Source of the DNA: Myxococcota bacterium
GTDB lineage: Bacteria; Myxococcota_A; Polyangia; HGW-17; JAJRWW01
DNA length: 6,983 nucleotides
Direction of reading: 5' to 3'
NCBI GenBank assembly: GCA_024276595.1
Contig: JAJRWW010000636.1
Location: 1 to 6,983 of the forward strand
Shown here: in pieces, positions 5,634 to 6,983 of the stretch
How positions within the stretch are numbered: the first letter of the stretch is position 1
Layout of the letters: every line of letters starts with the position of its first letter
Notes under the pieces: model-generated
Database searches by the model: none
Seen by the model: only the letters and a program-made list of their open reading frames with translations
Told to the model about the DNA's origin: nothing
Made by a program: the position numbers and the translations under genes

Positions 5634-6914
5634 TCAAGGCTCGGAGCCCGGACCCGAGCCCGGGGCGCCATCGGGGTCGGGGGCGCCGTCGGGGTCCGGC
5701 AGGGCTTGGCCGTGGTGTCGAGCCGTCTCAGATGCGGCGGCAATGCGCTCGGCCAAGGTGGAGATGTCCACCGGCTTGCGAAGATAGGCGAAGGCGCCGA
5801 GCCGCAGCGCCAGCTCCTCGTCGTCGCCGGAGCCGTGCCCGGTGACCACGATGACCTGAACATCGGGGTGCTCGGCCTTCACCCGACGCAGCACCTCCAG
5901 GCCGTCGATGCCCGGCATCTTGAGGTCCAGGATCATCACCTCTGGCTCCTGCTCGTCCAGGGCGTCCAGGGCCGCCTTACCGTCGTACACCGCCTCGGAG
6001 ACGATGTCTCGCATCTCCAGTCGATCCGCGAGGGTGGTCACGTACTCCTGCTCGTCATCCACCAGCAGCGCCCTGGGCGGACGCCTGGCGGCGATGTGCA
6101 CCTCCACCTCCCTGACCCCCTCCACGCTACGGGCGATGGGACCCACCGCGTCCTGCTGGCTCTCCATGCGCAGGGCGTGCACCGTGCGGGTTAGCTTGCC
6201 CTTGGGGACCGGCCCCGACACCTGGGTGACGGTCACCTTGCCCCCGTCCGCCTCCACCTCGCTGTTGTAGTACCCCCTCTCCAGGAGGGCGAGCTGCACC
6301 CTGGAGGCGAGCACGAAGTCAACAGCCGCCTTGATCGAGGTGTCTACCATGCGCAGTGCATCCCGGGTGATGGCATCACAGACAAGGTCAGACGCCTCCT
6401 GCACGGAGCAGGAAGGAACCGAAATTCGCAGGTCGAAAAGGCTCGGAGCCCAGGCGGGCTTGCCCCACAGCTCGGTGACCCATCGGGCCAGCTCCACGTC
6501 CCTTCGCGCCACCAGGGCCTCGGCCTCGGCCCTGGTGAGCCCCTCGCGCTCCATCCCCTGCTCCACGCGGTAGTCGGCGTCTGCCACGACGCCCACCCGA
6601 AGCACGTGGGTGATGGCCGGAGGCACCATGTAGAAGGCGTCTCCATGATACACAAAGCTATCACCTGTGAGCAGCTCCGCCACGGCGGCCTTGATGTAGA
6701 CCACGCCCTTCTCGCGATCCCGTGTAACCGCATTGAACAGGCTGCGATCACCCGCCATGGCCCGCTGGAGCTTCTTGACCGTGGTGGCGTGCCTGGCGGC
6801 GACATCCTCCAGGAGCGATTCACCCACGAGGGTGTAACCCAGCCGCGAAGCCACCTCTCGGGCGATCTCCTCTCCAGACTCTCTGTGGTTGCTTACCATG
6901 ACGATGGCGGACAT
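5634..6914 (-). CDS. Cytidylate kinase-like / BON-like / receiver (REC) domain protein
   Basis: The protein has 426 aa from the ATG at 6914-6912, which has GAGG 7 nt upstream and begins in register with the kinase fold. The frame stays open to the window edge, but those 23 extra codons look non-coding. Residues 1-190 resemble the cytidylate kinase-like family (Cytidylate_kin2): AIVMVSNHRESGEEIA then LGYTLVGESLLEDVA. The glycine-rich P-loop is degraded (ESGE where GSGG is usual), so catalysis is doubtful. Residues about 193-275 resemble a BON domain, ending IARSVEGVREVEVHI. Residues 281-392 form a complete receiver domain: acidic pair D286/D287, phospho-acceptor D330 in ILDLKMPG, T358 and K380 (RKPVD). 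No DNA-binding output domain follows; the tail (405-426) is Pro/Gly/Asp-rich. It is probably a cytoplasmic phospho-signalling protein acting by protein contact or ligand sensing. The partner histidine kinase is not in the window. It is convergent with the permease gene, so the two are not co-transcribed. I see no convincing promoter in 6915-6983. Confidence 0.88.
   Translation of the reverse strand: MSAIVMVSNHRESGEEIAREVASRLGYTLVGESLLEDVAARHATTVKKLQRAMAGDRSLFNAVTRDREKGVVYIKAAVAELLTGDSFVYHGDAFYMVPPAITHVLRVGVVADADYRVEQGMEREGLTRAEAEALVARRDVELARWVTELWGKPAWAPSLFDLRISVPSCSVQEASDLVCDAITRDALRMVDTSIKAAVDFVLASRVQLALLERGYYNSEVEADGGKVTVTQVSGPVPKGKLTRTVHALRMESQQDAVGPIARSVEGVREVEVHIAARRPPRALLVDDEQEYVTTLADRLEMRDIVSEAVYDGKAALDALDEQEPEVMILDLKMPGIDGLEVLRRVKAEHPDVQVIVVTGHGSGDDEELALRLGAFAYLRKPVDISTLAERIAAASETARHHGQALPDPDGAPDPDGAPGSGPGSEP
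5664..5699 (-). repeat. Two-copy 18-bp tandem repeat in the 3' end of the receiver gene
   Basis: Two imperfect 18-bp copies, 5664-5681 and 5682-5699, both start GGCGCC on the plus strand. They encode DPDGAP twice at the C-terminus of the receiver protein. The unit is a multiple of three, so copy number could vary without a frameshift. It is probably a slippage product in a disordered tail. Confidence 0.6.
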
Positions 6915-6983
6915 GTCCCGGCCTCGAAGAGCAGCTTTGAGGCCAGACCTTACCACATGCCAGTGACCGCCAAAAGTCAGCAC

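Noticed and set aside
4631..5863. Minus-strand open frame of 410 codons opposite the permease
   Set aside because: Its His/Gln/Gly-rich composition is typical of an antisense shadow, and it crosses both the permease and the end of the receiver gene.
6915..6983. Extension of the receiver gene to a GTG at the window edge
   Set aside because: The 23 extra codons do not resemble the family N-terminus. The ATG at 6914-6912 has GAGG at 7 nt and starts in register with the kinase-like fold.

Overview
The window is high-GC bacterial chromosomal DNA holding four intact protein genes and one regulatory RNA. Three features point to a member of the former Deltaproteobacteria, most likely a Myxococcota or Bradymonadota relative: the GC-rich codon use, a Cys-rich EGF-bearing lipoprotein, and a response regulator fused to a cytidylate kinase-like domain. 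This placement is an inference from gene style. There is no rRNA or conserved marker here to settle it.

Layout. (1) 52-1452 (+) encodes a 466-aa protein with an N-terminal zinc ribbon, a helical TPR-like middle, two membrane segments and a small C-terminal beta domain; its function is unknown. (2) 1515-1918 is a regulatory leader. A TTGACA-type promoter sits just upstream of a well-preserved cobalamin (adenosylcobalamin-type) riboswitch at 1563-1781, which is followed by about 125 nt of structured, C-rich leader. (3) 1919-2974 (+), directly under the riboswitch, encodes a lipoprotein: lipobox signal peptide, one EGF-like module, a Cys-rich segment and a C-terminal domain that I recognise as DUF4465. 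(4) 3104-5560 (+) encodes an SLC13/DASS-type anion permease with two RCK_C (TrkA-C) domains and an unusual N-terminal extension of about 200 residues. (5) 5634-6914 (-), convergent with the permease, encodes a cytidylate kinase-like / BON-like / receiver-domain protein.

How the parts work together. The strongest functional link is between the riboswitch and the DUF4465 lipoprotein. Cobalamin riboswitches normally lower expression of B12 uptake or synthesis genes when B12 is plentiful. A riboswitch whose first gene is an exported lipoprotein, with no btuB, btuCDF or cob/cbi gene in view, makes that lipoprotein a candidate surface B12 (cobamide) capture protein, comparable in role to the BtuG/BtuH lipoproteins of Bacteroidota. 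This is the main candidate for an undescribed system in the window. The permease and the receiver protein may form a separate functional pair (ion transport and stress signalling), but only their adjacency suggests it. I found no mobile elements, CRISPR arrays, tRNAs or rRNAs.
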